From positions 1 to 64,000 of the forward strand of contig JAJQHZ010000013.1 of NCBI GenBank assembly GCA_021199475.1: a stretch of 64,000 bases of DNA, given 5' to 3'. Every line of letters starts with the position of its first letter. The stretch's first letter is position 1. This document shows positions 8,215 through 17,064 of this stretch, in pieces. The notes beneath the pieces are model-generated. The model saw only the letters and a program-made list of their open reading frames with translations, searched no databases and had not been told where the DNA came from. The stretch is from Lachnospiraceae bacterium (GTDB taxonomy: Bacteria > Bacillota > Clostridia > Lachnospirales > Lachnospiraceae). A program made the translations under genes and the position numbers.

Positions 8215-9715
8215 AGATAAAACCTTTCGTAGCGGCTGTTGAGCCAAATAACCCGATGGCCAGCAGTAACGCAAAATAAACTGCAGCTGTAGCCGGAAGC
8301 GGAAGCTTCGCCAGAGATTCTCTGATTTTCACACCCCGCTCCTGCAAAACCTCAACTGTAAACAATACCATGCATCCGCACACAAGAATCACAAGCGCAT
8401 ACGGCGTAAAAGACAGTCCGTCTCTCCCCGCCGGTATTGTCAGCAGAAGTCCCGGCCGGAAGCTGGTAAGCGAGTATCGAATCATCTGGAACGCCTGTCC
8501 AATGGTATCCGCACGATTAAAAAACATACGGCTGATTGTGATAAGCAGGGTGCGCGCAATCATAAATCCATGATACCAGGGCTCCCTTCCGGTAATATGC
8601 AGCGCCCCCTTCCACTTTCGGTACTGAACCCCCAGCAGCTCGCTGACCGCAATGATCAGGCCATTGTAAAAGCCAAAGAAAACAAACTTTGCCTCTGCGC
8701 CATGCCAGACACCTACCGCCAGAAATACAATCATATCTGCTATGGCAATCGGAACCATCCTGCCCGTCTGCTTCCCAAACCGTTTCCTGGACCACGAGGA
8801 AATCTTTGACATCCATCTTGAAAGTGTTACCGGAAAGAACAGGTAGTCCTTCATCCATGTCCCGAGCGTAATGTGCCAGCGGTGCCAGAAATCGGCCACA
8901 GAGGTCGCAAAAAGCGGTCTCTGAAAATTCTCGTCCAGTGTAATTCCAAACATCTGTGCAAGGCCGATCACAATATCCATGGCACCGGAAAAATCGGTAT
9001 ATAGCTGAATCAGGTATAACAGTGCGCCAAAAAACGCCAGACCCCGATACTGTTCCGGAGCCTCAAAAATCGCATCCACAAACACCATTGCCCAGTCGGA
9101 AATCACCATCTTTTTGAAGAATCCCCACAGCATACGCTGTGCTCCCCGGATGATATTCTCCCGTTTCAGGGTGTGAGGCTCAAAAAGCTGATTGGCCAGC
9201 CGGCTGTAGCGTCCGATCGGTCCCTGCATAAGTTGCGGAAAAAACGAGACAAACAAGGCATAGTGCAGTGGCCTCTTTTCCGCATGAACTCGTTTCAGGT
9301 AAACATCCAGAAGATACCCGGAGGACTGAAATGTATAAAAGGAAATTCCCAGTGGGAGTGCCAGATCCATCCCGCGCAGATTCATGTTGAAAAGCGCATT
9401 CACTCCATCCAGAAGCGTATCTGCGTACTTCGTCATACACAGCATGGCAAAATTCAAAAGCAGAGCCAGAATCAGAATCCACCGAACCTGCTTTGGCTGG
9501 CGCCCTTTTTCATACAGGTATCCGATGATTCTTCCTGCAGCAAAAGTCACAATGGTAGAAAACAAAAGAAATCCAACCAGCCGCACTCCGCTGGTCAGGT
9601 AGTAGATATAGCTGAACGCCAGTAATACTATCCAGCGAAATCTGGCGGGAGCCAGATAGTATACGACTACACTTGCTCCCGCAAATATAAGAAAAGTATT
9701 CGATACGAGTGACAT
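8201..9715 (-). CDS. MBOAT O-acyltransferase (AlgI/DltB family)
   Basis: A 504-residue polytopic membrane protein with the MBOAT signature. DFWHRWHITLGTWMKDYLFF and GVWHGAEAKFVFFGFYNG contain the two conserved histidines (the second is the catalytic candidate), and PLGISFYTFQ is typical of AlgI/DltB. These enzymes move an acyl group across the membrane onto a polysaccharide or teichoic acid. It lies 6 bp after the SH3-protein gene and overlaps the SGNH-like gene, so all three are probably cotranscribed. Whether it uses the carrier protein as donor, as DltB does, is inferred from the operon. Confidence 0.88.
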   Translation of the reverse strand: MSLVSNTFLIFAGASVVVYYLAPARFRWIVLLAFSYIYYLTSGVRLVGFLLFSTIVTFAAGRIIGYLYEKGRQPKQVRWILILALLLNFAMLCMTKYADTLLDGVNALFNMNLRGMDLALPLGISFYTFQSSGYLLDVYLKRVHAEKRPLHYALFVSFFPQLMQGPIGRYSRLANQLFEPHTLKRENIIRGAQRMLWGFFKKMVISDWAMVFVDAIFEAPEQYRGLAFFGALLYLIQLYTDFSGAMDIVIGLAQMFGITLDENFQRPLFATSVADFWHRWHITLGTWMKDYLFFPVTLSRWMSKISSWSRKRFGKQTGRMVPIAIADMIVFLAVGVWHGAEAKFVFFGFYNGLIIAVSELLGVQYRKWKGALHITGREPWYHGFMIARTLLITISRMFFNRADTIGQAFQMIRYSLTSFRPGLLLTIPAGRDGLSFTPYALVILVCGCMVLFTVEVLQERGVKIRESLAKLPLPATAAVYFALLLAIGLFGSTAATKGFIYAQF

Positions 9716-9721
9716 AGTCTT

Positions 9722-10567
9722 CTAGTTTAAAACCCCTCCGGTGAGACATGCGTCATCCGATGAGGATGACCCTGACTGGGAACTGGAACTGCTGCTCTGT
9801 GCGGCCGCCGCTGCTGCCGCTGCCGCGGCGGCTGCTGCCCGTGCATTTTCTTCTTCTGCCACTGCTGACTGTGCCTCAGACTCATCCGTTGTCAGAAAGC
9901 GCGCCGCCACATAGCCCGTCAGATCGCCCTGCGAAATCAGGAACCAGGAGGACGTGCCGCCAAGCACCTCTACCTCACTTCCGCGGTCCGCATATCCCAC
10001 GGCATCCGAAGAGCCATCCGCGCTCTCACGAACCGTCACCTGTCCTGTCGTATACATGGTCACTGCTTCGTCCAGCGTAATCTCATCCGCTGCCTCGTAA
10101 TAGTATTTCTCGTCTCCGCCTGCTTCCGTTCCGGAAAGGAAAAGAAACCCAATATTTTCCGAAAGCTCCATGTCAGAAAGCCCCGCCAGCGCAGTCACAT
10201 CCGCAACCGCAAACGTATGCGTCGTGCCATCCTCCATCTCTAAAAGAAGCGATGCGGCCTCAGCTGAATCCTCTTCTGTGTCTTCTTCCGTTTCTTCCTC
10301 CGTACTCTCCGAAGCATTTTCCAGAGAAACGCTTTCCACCGCAATCCCAGTCGTATTTGAAACCGTCAGAGTTATCTCCGTATCCAGAGCAATGTCAAAC
10401 TCCGTGATCGTGATTTCCTCAGCTTCCTCCGCGGCGGTTTCCTCCTCCGTAACCGCTTCGGTCTCCTCCTCCGCTAAAACAAACACACTGGTTCCCGCGA
10501 TACCGGACACGCCCAGAAGAGCCGCCATCAAAATACCTCCCGCCCGTTTTGCCGCTTTCATTTTCAT
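9722..10567 (-). CDS. Secreted SH3-domain protein
   Basis: About 281 residues. A signal peptide ends near FVLAEEE, followed by a very acidic Glu/Thr-rich stretch. The middle domain has no recognised family. A bacterial SH3 domain follows (VTVRESADGSSDAVGYAD to YVAARFLTTD), and an Ala-run then a Ser/Gln-rich tail end the protein. SH3 domains of this kind bind cell-wall peptides. Start at ATG 10567 follows AGGAAAGGA by 9 nt. It appears to be the first gene of the dlt-like run. Function unknown; a role in organising the acylation machinery is only a guess. Confidence 0.7.
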   Translation of the reverse strand: MKMKAAKRAGGILMAALLGVSGIAGTSVFVLAEEETEAVTEEETAAEEAEEITITEFDIALDTEITLTVSNTTGIAVESVSLENASESTEEETEEDTEEDSAEAASLLLEMEDGTTHTFAVADVTALAGLSDMELSENIGFLFLSGTEAGGDEKYYYEAADEITLDEAVTMYTTGQVTVRESADGSSDAVGYADRGSEVEVLGGTSSWFLISQGDLTGYVAARFLTTDESEAQSAVAEEENARAAAAAAAAAAAAAQSSSSSSQSGSSSSDDACLTGGVLN

Positions 10568-10620
10568 AACCAAACATCCTTTCCTGTTTATATCTTATTT
10601 TCTTCTAAAACATCTTCTGA

Positions 10621-10833
10621 TAATGTAACTTATCGGAAGGAGAGGACGCTTGCGTACTCTCACCCGATAAGTTAACGACAGAATCGTCAGATTCTGGAGA
10701 TTATGAGAAGCGGTTTTCTTCTCATAATGTAATTTATCGGAAGGGCTCTGGACATCCAGTGGATGTCCGTTTAGAGCCGACCGAAGCGGAGCGGAGACAC
10801 GCGCTTGCGGGTTTTCACCCGATAAGTTAACAA
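10621..10833. repeat. Two tandem MITE-like inverted-repeat elements with a hairpin between
   Basis: Element 1 (10621-10680) and element 2 (10727-10833) share the left end TAATGTAAYTTATCGGAAGG and a right end TCACCCGATAAGTTAAC followed by RAYAGAATCG. Within each element TTATCGG/CCGATAA pair. Element 2 also holds an inner hairpin (GGCTCT, GGACATCC with GGATGTCC, AGAGCC). Between the elements, 10700-10710 pairs perfectly with 10718-10728. They fill the 280-bp gap between two minus-strand genes and might act as terminators or be small mobile repeats. Confidence 0.6.
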
Positions 10834-10847
10834 TAGAATCGCCATTT

Positions 10848-11588
10848 TTATTTTAACAGCTTCTTTTTCGACGAATAATAGACATACTGCTTTTTCGAAC
10901 CGGTCTTTGTGTACGTCATCTTGTATCCGCTGTGTGCCGACGTATTGTTGCTGAGCGTATGCTGCACATAAGCGAAGTTCGGGTCGTACACATAGGTTGT
11001 TCCGCTGATCTTAATCGTCACCCACGCATGACTGGCAAGGATGGGACTGCCGTCGGAATTATAGCCGGAGACAATATAGCCTCTGACCAGCTTCGCGTTG
11101 TAGCCAAGGACCTTCGCCATCTGATAAAAGGTCGCGGCCATCACAACACAATCGCCTTTTTTATTTTTAAATCCATAAATGGAGTAATAGGCCGCATCCG
11201 ACTGCCCGGAGGACGGGGAACCGCAGTTTGTCTTATAGGTAATCTTCGTTGAACACCATTTAAACGCCTTTTTCAGGGTCTTGCTATTTGAGCTCGCGCG
11301 GCCGATCTTCTCAAGCTGAACCCCCGCCCGGCCGGCTGCCTCGCTGACCTTTTTGCAGACGCCCTTTTTCGAGATTTTATAATAACTCTTTCCGATCTTG
11401 ATGCCGAGCTTATCTGTTACCAGCTTTCCATTCTTATAATAATACAGCTTGCCATTCTCCTCGACCAGACCATTCTGTGTCGAAGAAGAGCTCGTATCCG
11501 ATGCCGCAAACGTAACCATCCCGGCGGCGCCAAATGATACCAGTAAAATTGCAAGTGTCAGCAAACATAAATTTTTCAACCGTTTCAT
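10848..11588 (-). CDS. Secreted transglutaminase-like protein with wall-binding repeats (2)
   Basis: A 246-residue exported protein: signal peptide (ending near VTFAASD), one or two short wall-binding repeats (LYYYKNGKLV, SYYKISKKGV), then a transglutaminase-like domain. The triad is GDCVVMAA, SHAWVTI and VYDPNF. Start at 11588 is preferred to ATG 11600 because the ribosome site GGATGGAGG lies between them. It is the smallest of four paralogues in this window and lacks the long repeat region of copies 1 and 3. Confidence 0.82.
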   Translation of the reverse strand: MKRLKNLCLLTLAILLVSFGAAGMVTFAASDTSSSSTQNGLVEENGKLYYYKNGKLVTDKLGIKIGKSYYKISKKGVCKKVSEAAGRAGVQLEKIGRASSNSKTLKKAFKWCSTKITYKTNCGSPSSGQSDAAYYSIYGFKNKKGDCVVMAATFYQMAKVLGYNAKLVRGYIVSGYNSDGSPILASHAWVTIKISGTTYVYDPNFAYVQHTLSNNTSAHSGYKMTYTKTGSKKQYVYYSSKKKLLK

Positions 11589-11719
11589 GCCATCCTCCAT
11601 CCTTCTTTCACCCGGATTCTTCCCAAATGCTTCTGCTGCCGACCGTTATCCCGACCTTTCACTCCTGGTATCGTATCGCGATCCGGGCAGCAAAAAGCTA
11701 TGAAACCGCAGACCTCCCT

Positions 11720-11775
11720 GCATTTTTGCATTTTGCATTTTTGCATTTTTGCACTTTTGCATTTTCATTTTTGTG
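11720..11775. repeat. Short tandem repeat, CATTTTTG units
   Basis: About seven imperfect units of 6-8 bp (variants of CATTTTTG). It lies just downstream of the minus-strand gene at 11806-12474 and upstream of transglutaminase-like gene 2. Confidence 0.7.
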
Positions 11776-11805
11776 TTATAACGTTTTTGCTTTTACATCC
11801 CGTCA

Positions 11806-12474
11806 TTAATTCGGATATACATAATAGACCGTCTCTACCGTGCTGTCCGGCTCGCGCAGCCCGCAGACTGTAAAATGTTCGTACTCCAATGTAATGAAAA
11901 TATACATGGTGTCTGAGTCGCCGACCGGCAGGCAGCTGGTCGACTCCGTCCTGGATCCCCGCTCTCCGATCATAGACTCGAGCAGGCTCTCCAGCACGGC
12001 CAGATCCGCGCCCTCTGTGGCAGCCGCGCGCAGTGTCTTCGACTTTGCCGCATTGTACACACCCTTCGAATTGAAATAATAAAACTTCAGGTTGTTCTCA
12101 TTCACATAAATCCCGCTCACGAGACGTGCCTTCGTATCAAACCCATATTTCTTTCCCTTAATCGTTTTCAGCTTGATATTGTAAGTGGCGTTGGTTGTCG
12201 ACTTCGCCATCACAGCAACGCCGTTGGAACCGAAGTAATACTTATTCTTCGTCTTTTTGCCGCTTTTGGACGTCGTGGTGACGGTCTTCCAGGTATTTGT
12301 AACCTTCTTCCCGTTCTTGTAATAATAGTACTTCCCGTTTTTCTTCACCAAACCGCTTTTGGTCGCCGCCTGTGCCGTAATAGTCGTTCCCCCGACGACA
12401 TTCGAGACAGCCGGACTCAGAGCCAGTGTCAGGCAAAGGGCAAACAGGAACAGTTTTTGTAACATTTTTTTCAT
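11806..12474 (-). CDS. Secreted cell-wall-binding-repeat protein without transglutaminase domain
   Basis: A 222-residue protein with a signal peptide (ending near TAQAATK) and wall-binding repeats (KYYYYKNGKKV, KYYFGSNGVAV, KFYYFNSKGVY). The C-terminal part of about 70 residues (ESLLESMIGERGSR to TVYYVYPN) has no family I recognise and no Cys-His-Asp triad. AAGGAGG precedes ATG 12474. It sits between two transglutaminase-like paralogues and may share the same wall target through its repeats. Confidence 0.75.
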   Translation of the reverse strand: MKKMLQKLFLFALCLTLALSPAVSNVVGGTTITAQAATKSGLVKKNGKYYYYKNGKKVTNTWKTVTTTSKSGKKTKNKYYFGSNGVAVMAKSTTNATYNIKLKTIKGKKYGFDTKARLVSGIYVNENNLKFYYFNSKGVYNAAKSKTLRAAATEGADLAVLESLLESMIGERGSRTESTSCLPVGDSDTMYIFITLEYEHFTVCGLREPDSTVETVYYVYPN

Positions 12475-12622
12475 GGTGGAATCCTCCTTGGATTATGATT
12501 TAATTTTAGCTGAAGTTTTTCAGCCTGATATCCGGTGTGACTGTGAGCTTCCTTTTGCTCCTGCTCTGACAGCCCATAGCATAAATTCATGTGCACTCCG
12601 CACAAGTTCTTACGATACGGTC

Positions 12623-13561
12623 CTAGATCCAGCTCAGAATCTTTTCATGAAGAACCGGGGTCTGTATATAATACGTGCTGTAATTTGCCGCATAGTATTT
12701 CGAATAATTCTTCGCCTGAGCAAACAGCGGGTCATAGACTTTACCGTTAATCTCACACCACCCGTGCGCGCCAGTCTTCGCGCTGTCCGTGCAGGCATAT
12801 ACCTCGTCATACCCGATGGCCTTTGCCAGATATGCGAGGGCACAGGCATCCGCATGGCAGGTCCCCTTTCCATAAAGGAAATGATCGTTCGCATAATCCG
12901 CGGTCCAGCCCGGATAATTAATGCCCGTCGTCATAAACGCATAATTCTTGGACATGACCCAGTCAAAGCACACCTTCAGCTTCTGCGCCTTGCTCATCTT
13001 CGAGGTCGTAATATCATCCACGATGGATTTCGCGCGCAGGTATGTCTTAAATTCCTTCTTATCTACAGCGCTCATCCGTTTTCCATTCGATTTATAGTAT
13101 TTGCTTCCGATTTTCCACGCGTACAGCACACCCTTACTGTCCGCATAATAGGTATTCTTTCCGTCCTTCTTCGTACCGGTCTTCAGAATTCCGTTTTTGT
13201 TAAAATAATAATATTTTTTCTTAATCTTCTGAAGGCCGATAACCCGCTCGCCTTTTTTATTAAACCAGGATTTCCCCTTTTTAAAAGTCACCCACTTCTG
13301 CGTGACCATCGCCCCGTTAGACGGATTGAAATAGTAGGTCTTCGAATCAATCGTCTTCAGGCCGGTGACTTTGACACCGTCTATGTAGTAAAAGGTCTTC
13401 CCGCTCCCATTCGTCACCCAGCCATTCAGAGACGCTTCTGTCTGTTCCGCCACGGTTGCTTCCGCCGCAAATACCATGCTTTTCATTGAAAATGACAGCA
13501 TGATTGCCAAAAACATACAGAGCATCGCTGTACAGACTCTGCCGCCAGCCTCTTTCTTCAT
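12623..13561 (-). CDS. Secreted transglutaminase-like protein with wall-binding repeats (3)
   Basis: A 312-residue exported protein: signal peptide (to about residue 33), about five wall-binding repeats (KTFYYIDGV, KTYYFNPSNG, KYYYFNKNG, NTYYADSKG, KYYKSNGKRM), then a transglutaminase-like domain with triad GTCHADACAL, AHGWCEI and VYDPLF. AAGGAGG lies just upstream of ATG 13561. Its own promoter is at 13691-13719. Confidence 0.85.
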   Translation of the reverse strand: MKKEAGGRVCTAMLCMFLAIMLSFSMKSMVFAAEATVAEQTEASLNGWVTNGSGKTFYYIDGVKVTGLKTIDSKTYYFNPSNGAMVTQKWVTFKKGKSWFNKKGERVIGLQKIKKKYYYFNKNGILKTGTKKDGKNTYYADSKGVLYAWKIGSKYYKSNGKRMSAVDKKEFKTYLRAKSIVDDITTSKMSKAQKLKVCFDWVMSKNYAFMTTGINYPGWTADYANDHFLYGKGTCHADACALAYLAKAIGYDEVYACTDSAKTGAHGWCEINGKVYDPLFAQAKNYSKYYAANYSTYYIQTPVLHEKILSWI

Positions 13562-13611
13562 ACCTCATCCTCCTTATTCATATTGTCCATCCTTTGGTAC
13601 AAATGATTGGA

Positions 13612-13659
13612 CACAGGCCGCGCCTTGCACAAATTGCACTTTCAAATGGCGCAGCTCTC
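13612..13659 (-). repeat. REP-like element, diverged copy
   Basis: Read on the minus strand it starts GAGAGCTGCGCC, has AATTTG in the middle and ends GGCGCGGCCTGT. This matches the REP-like units at 38426-38466 and 44514-44663, with outer GC-rich arms flanking an ATTG-type centre. It lies in the 5' region of transglutaminase-like gene 3. Confidence 0.45.
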
Positions 13660-13690
13660 TTTCACGAAATGCATAATTGCCTCTATACGC

Positions 13691-13719
13691 ATTATAGTAA
13701 AATGGCCCGAAAAACACAA
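13691..13719 (-). promoter_or_regulatory. Promoter of transglutaminase-like gene 3
   Basis: On the minus strand, TTGTGT (13714-13719) and TATAAT (13691-13696) are separated by 17 bp. The predicted leader is about 120 nt. Confidence 0.6.
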
Positions 13720-13843
13720 TATCTTTTTTAATTTCGCTTTTTTTCTTAAGAATTTTTGATGATTTTCTTCATTTTCCCTGTCAGACCGGATCACTTCTGC
13801 CGTTCCAAAGCGGTTCGAGACAATATACCTGTAAATTTTTCAG

Positions 13844-13872
13844 TTGCGAAACCATACCGTGTCATTTATAAT
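13844..13872 (+). promoter_or_regulatory. Promoter of pyrC
   Basis: TTGCGA (13844-13849) and TATAAT (13867-13872) are separated by 17 bp. The leader to pyrC is about 145 nt; I see no clear attenuator or PyrR-type hairpin in it. Confidence 0.65.
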
Positions 13873-14024
13873 CATTCCAAAGCGGAAAACAAACCGACAT
13901 TATACGATCTGCGCCTGCTCTGATCTATCCGTGAATTGCGGTAAAAGGTCATGGAACGCAGGTTAAATTCGTTGCAGAACTATAATTCTTTACAGAACTA
14001 TGCAGACAAGAAATGGAGTTCATT

Positions 14025-15422
14025 ATGATTATAAAAAACGGAACTATCCTCTCCCCCGGAACCGGAGAGCAATATCAGGCAGATTTAAGAATTGCAGACG
14101 GAAGGATCACTGAAATCGGCGCATACGGCTCTTTTTCTGTTGAAAACGAAAAGGAGGAAGTCATTGACGCATCGTCCTGCGTCGTCGCTCCCGGTCTTGT
14201 CGATGTACATGTGCATTTCCGCGACCCGGGATATACATGGAAAGAGGATCTGCACACGGGTGCGCGCGCGGCGGCAGCCGGAGGCTTTACAACCGTTTTC
14301 TGTATGGCCAATACTAAACCGCCTGTGGACAATCCCGATACCCTCTGTGATCTGCTTCATCGCGCGGAATCAGAATCCGTTCGGATCCGTTTTACGGCCG
14401 CCGTCACAAAAGGGCTTCACGGGACCGAGCTCACCGATTTTGAAACACTTGCGTCCCTTGGTGCCTGTGGCTTTACCGACGACGGCATCCCCCTGACAGA
14501 CGCGAAGCTGACAGCATCCGCCATGCGCCGTGCAGACGCACTCGGGCTTCCTCTCTCTTTCCATGAAGAGGACCCTGCTTTTATCGAAAAATCCGGAACC
14601 AACCAGACCGCCCCTGCGGTCGCGGAGGACCTGCTGGTCGCCCGTGACTGTATGCTTGCCAGGTACACCGGCGCGGTGATTGACATCCAGCACATCAGCT
14701 CCGCAGCCTCCGTCGCGCTCGTGCGCACGGCGAAGACACTTGGCGCGCCCGTTTTTGCCGAAGCCACCCCTCACCATTTTTCTCTTACCGAGGATGCGGT
14801 ACAGACATTCGGAACCTATGCGAAAATGAATCCGCCGCTCCGCACGGAGGCGGACCGGCAGGCCATTATCGAAGGGTTAAAAGACGGAACCATCGACATC
14901 ATTGCGACTGACCACGCGCCACACAGCACGGAGGAAAAAAAACGTGATTATTTTTTCGATGCTCCGAGCGGCATCATCGGCCTGGAGACCTCACTGGGGC
15001 TGGGCATCACCAATCTGGTGCGCCCCGGTCATCTCACCCTGCTTCAGCTTCTGGAAAAAATGACCGTGAATCCGGCCAGGCTGTATCGAATGGATCCGAC
15101 TGCCGCGCCGGGAAACGTGCCCGAACGAAAAATATCCGATCGAAAAATGTCTGATCGCTCATCGTCTGAACCAGTATCCGGCAAGGCATCCAGACAAGGC
15201 CCGACTGGTCATGGCAAGCAGATTACGGAAGGGCAAAGGACAGGCTACTACGGCTCCATCCGCCCGGGCTGCGCTGCAGACCTTGTGATTTTCAACCCGG
15301 ACGATACCTTTGTTGCCGGCAATTACCAGTCCAAATCCGAAAATACTCCATTCACCGGGATGCAGTTGTATGGCAAAATTCATTACACCGTCTGCGGCGG
15401 CGAAATCGTATGGCGCGCTTAA
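14025..15422 (+). CDS. pyrC: Dihydroorotase
   Basis: Catalyses closure of carbamoyl-aspartate to dihydroorotate in pyrimidine synthesis. The 465-residue protein has the metal-binding VHVHFRDPG near residue 62, ATPHHFSL near 247 and TDHAPHS near 295, as in zinc amidohydrolases of the class I dihydroorotase type. Start at ATG 14025 is preferred over ATG 14013 because TGGAG lies 6 nt upstream. Residues about 362-407 are a hydrophilic insert (rich in Ser, Arg, Lys, Gly) absent from usual family members of about 425 residues. It is a single plus-strand gene among minus-strand envelope genes. Confidence 0.93.
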   Translation: MIIKNGTILSPGTGEQYQADLRIADGRITEIGAYGSFSVENEKEEVIDASSCVVAPGLVDVHVHFRDPGYTWKEDLHTGARAAAAGGFTTVFCMANTKPPVDNPDTLCDLLHRAESESVRIRFTAAVTKGLHGTELTDFETLASLGACGFTDDGIPLTDAKLTASAMRRADALGLPLSFHEEDPAFIEKSGTNQTAPAVAEDLLVARDCMLARYTGAVIDIQHISSAASVALVRTAKTLGAPVFAEATPHHFSLTEDAVQTFGTYAKMNPPLRTEADRQAIIEGLKDGTIDIIATDHAPHSTEEKKRDYFFDAPSGIIGLETSLGLGITNLVRPGHLTLLQLLEKMTVNPARLYRMDPTAAPGNVPERKISDRKMSDRSSSEPVSGKASRQGPTGHGKQITEGQRTGYYGSIRPGCAADLVIFNPDDTFVAGNYQSKSENTPFTGMQLYGKIHYTVCGGEIVWRA

Positions 15423-15434
15423 CCGGAGTTTTTA

Positions 15435-16337
15435 TCATATCGTTATCACATAAACCCGGGCGCTTGCGTAGTTTGGCACATTCGTTCCGGTCGTGCCATA
15501 CGGCATGCCAAAATAATTATGCGTTTTATCCGTCAGGGACCAGCTTGGGTCATAGACATAATTACCGATTTCCGCCCAACCATGTCCGCCGGAGGACACT
15601 GCGTTTACGTTATAGCCCACCGCGTTCGCCAGATAAGCAAATATCACGCCGTAATTATGGCAGTCCGCAGTGAGCGTACCTTTCACAAAGCTGCGCTCCC
15701 CATAATAGAGATCCCAGTTTTCTCCTCCTGCAAACCCGCCAATGTAGGAATATTTGTAGTGGGTTTTCGCATACTCAAACACCTTTTTCAGCTTCTGCTT
15801 TTTCGTATCACTGTTTTTCGTAACCTTACGCATAACGACATTCGCCTTATACAAAATGGGCAGTTTCCGTTCGCTGTAGGAAGTCATCTTCGCTTTTCCA
15901 TTCTTCTTCAGCGTAATACCATTGACCGTCTTTGAAGTCACCATATAGCCGTTCTTGCGCTTCGCAATCCGAAAATAGTAGTACGAGCTGCCAATTTTCT
16001 GCCAGCCGGTCCGCTGAATTCCCTTTGAGTCAAAGTAATAATAGTTCCCATTGATCTCATATTTTCCGCTCTTCAGCTTCTTGCCGTTCTCGTCATAATA
16101 ATAGATATTCCCGGACTTCGCGGTATACCAGGTACTCACCTTGCCGGATTTTGCCGCGGCAGCCGTCTCTGTCGTCTCCGTCTGTGCGGTCGCGGAAGCC
16201 TCTGCCGTCTCCGCCTGCGCGCTATCCTCCGATGCCATCACACGCACCGGGTGAAGACAAGCACAAGCCATTCCTAAAACCAGTACGCCCAGCAAAAGCA
16301 ATCCGCGGAACACGCTCCAAAAATTTCTCGTCCTCAT
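15435..16337 (-). CDS. Secreted transglutaminase-like protein with wall-binding repeats (4)
   Basis: A 300-residue exported protein. A signal peptide ends near RVMASED, followed by an Ala/Thr/Glu-rich linker. Three wall-binding repeats come next (NIYYYDENGK, NYYYFDSKG, SYYYFRIAK). The transglutaminase-like domain has the triad ADCHNYGVIF, GHGWAEI and VYDPSW. The short form of the catalytic domain resembles copy 3. The stop codon is 12 bp from that of pyrC, transcribed in the opposite direction. Confidence 0.85.
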   Translation of the reverse strand: MRTRNFWSVFRGLLLLGVLVLGMACACLHPVRVMASEDSAQAETAEASATAQTETTETAAAAKSGKVSTWYTAKSGNIYYYDENGKKLKSGKYEINGNYYYFDSKGIQRTGWQKIGSSYYYFRIAKRKNGYMVTSKTVNGITLKKNGKAKMTSYSERKLPILYKANVVMRKVTKNSDTKKQKLKKVFEYAKTHYKYSYIGGFAGGENWDLYYGERSFVKGTLTADCHNYGVIFAYLANAVGYNVNAVSSGGHGWAEIGNYVYDPSWSLTDKTHNYFGMPYGTTGTNVPNYASARVYVITI

Positions 16338-16395
16338 AACCTCTTTTCCCTTTCCGTTGAAAAATGTGAAGATAAAAGCTATTTATATTTCTATT

Positions 16396-16905
16396 TTATT
16401 TATGCTGCTTTCTTTGCTGTCTTCGGTAAAAATACAGCACCACCCTCTCCAGACGCCGTTTCAGCACAATCTGAATCTCTTCCTTTGGGTGAATCGGCTT
16501 TGTAAGGATCGAATACAGGCCCGTCCGTCTGGCCCCGTACACATCCGTAAACAGCTGATCGCCCACAAACAGCGTCGTCGAACGCGTCGTCCCCATCGCT
16601 TCCATCGCCCGCTCGTAGCCTTTGCGCGAGGGCTTGTGTGCATCCTCTACAAAATGCACACCAATGTCACGGTTAAACATCTCCACCCGCTCCCGCTGAT
16701 TATTCGACAACAGGCAGCACGCAAACCCCAGCGAGTCCAGATACGAAAACAGAGACCGCGCCCGCGCATCCGCCGGAGCGCCATGCGGCACCAGCGTATT
16801 ATCAATATCAAAAATAATCCCCCGATACCCCTGCCGATAAAAGTCAGCATAGTCGACATCATACGCCGAATTTAAATATTCATCCGGGTAAAATATATCA
16901 AGCAT
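16396..16905 (-). CDS. yqeG: YqeG family HAD phosphatase
   Basis: About 169 residues. HAD motifs: IIFDIDNTLV (I), LLSNN (II), KPSRKGYE (III) and FVGDQLFTDV (IV). This is the pattern of the YqeG/GEP4 group (HAD subfamily IIIA), whose characterised members dephosphorylate phosphatidylglycerophosphate; substrate here is inferred. Start at ATG 16905 is chosen because homologues begin close to the MLDIFYPDEYL segment and a GGAG lies upstream. An upstream in-frame ATG at 16944 is less likely. Confidence 0.85.
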   Translation of the reverse strand: MLDIFYPDEYLNSAYDVDYADFYRQGYRGIIFDIDNTLVPHGAPADARARSLFSYLDSLGFACCLLSNNQRERVEMFNRDIGVHFVEDAHKPSRKGYERAMEAMGTTRSTTLFVGDQLFTDVYGARRTGLYSILTKPIHPKEEIQIVLKRRLERVVLYFYRRQQRKQHK

Positions 16906-17064
16906 ACTCTTACTACTCCATACACTGAAAACATAATATAGCAAAAGCTATCGTCCTTAGCAAAATATATTCTATCTATTTTTATCCTGCGACAACATTC
17001 ATACCGTGTACCTTTCATCTCATGAACTGTAAATCGCCTGTGCCGACACCGGTGCTTTTTAACA

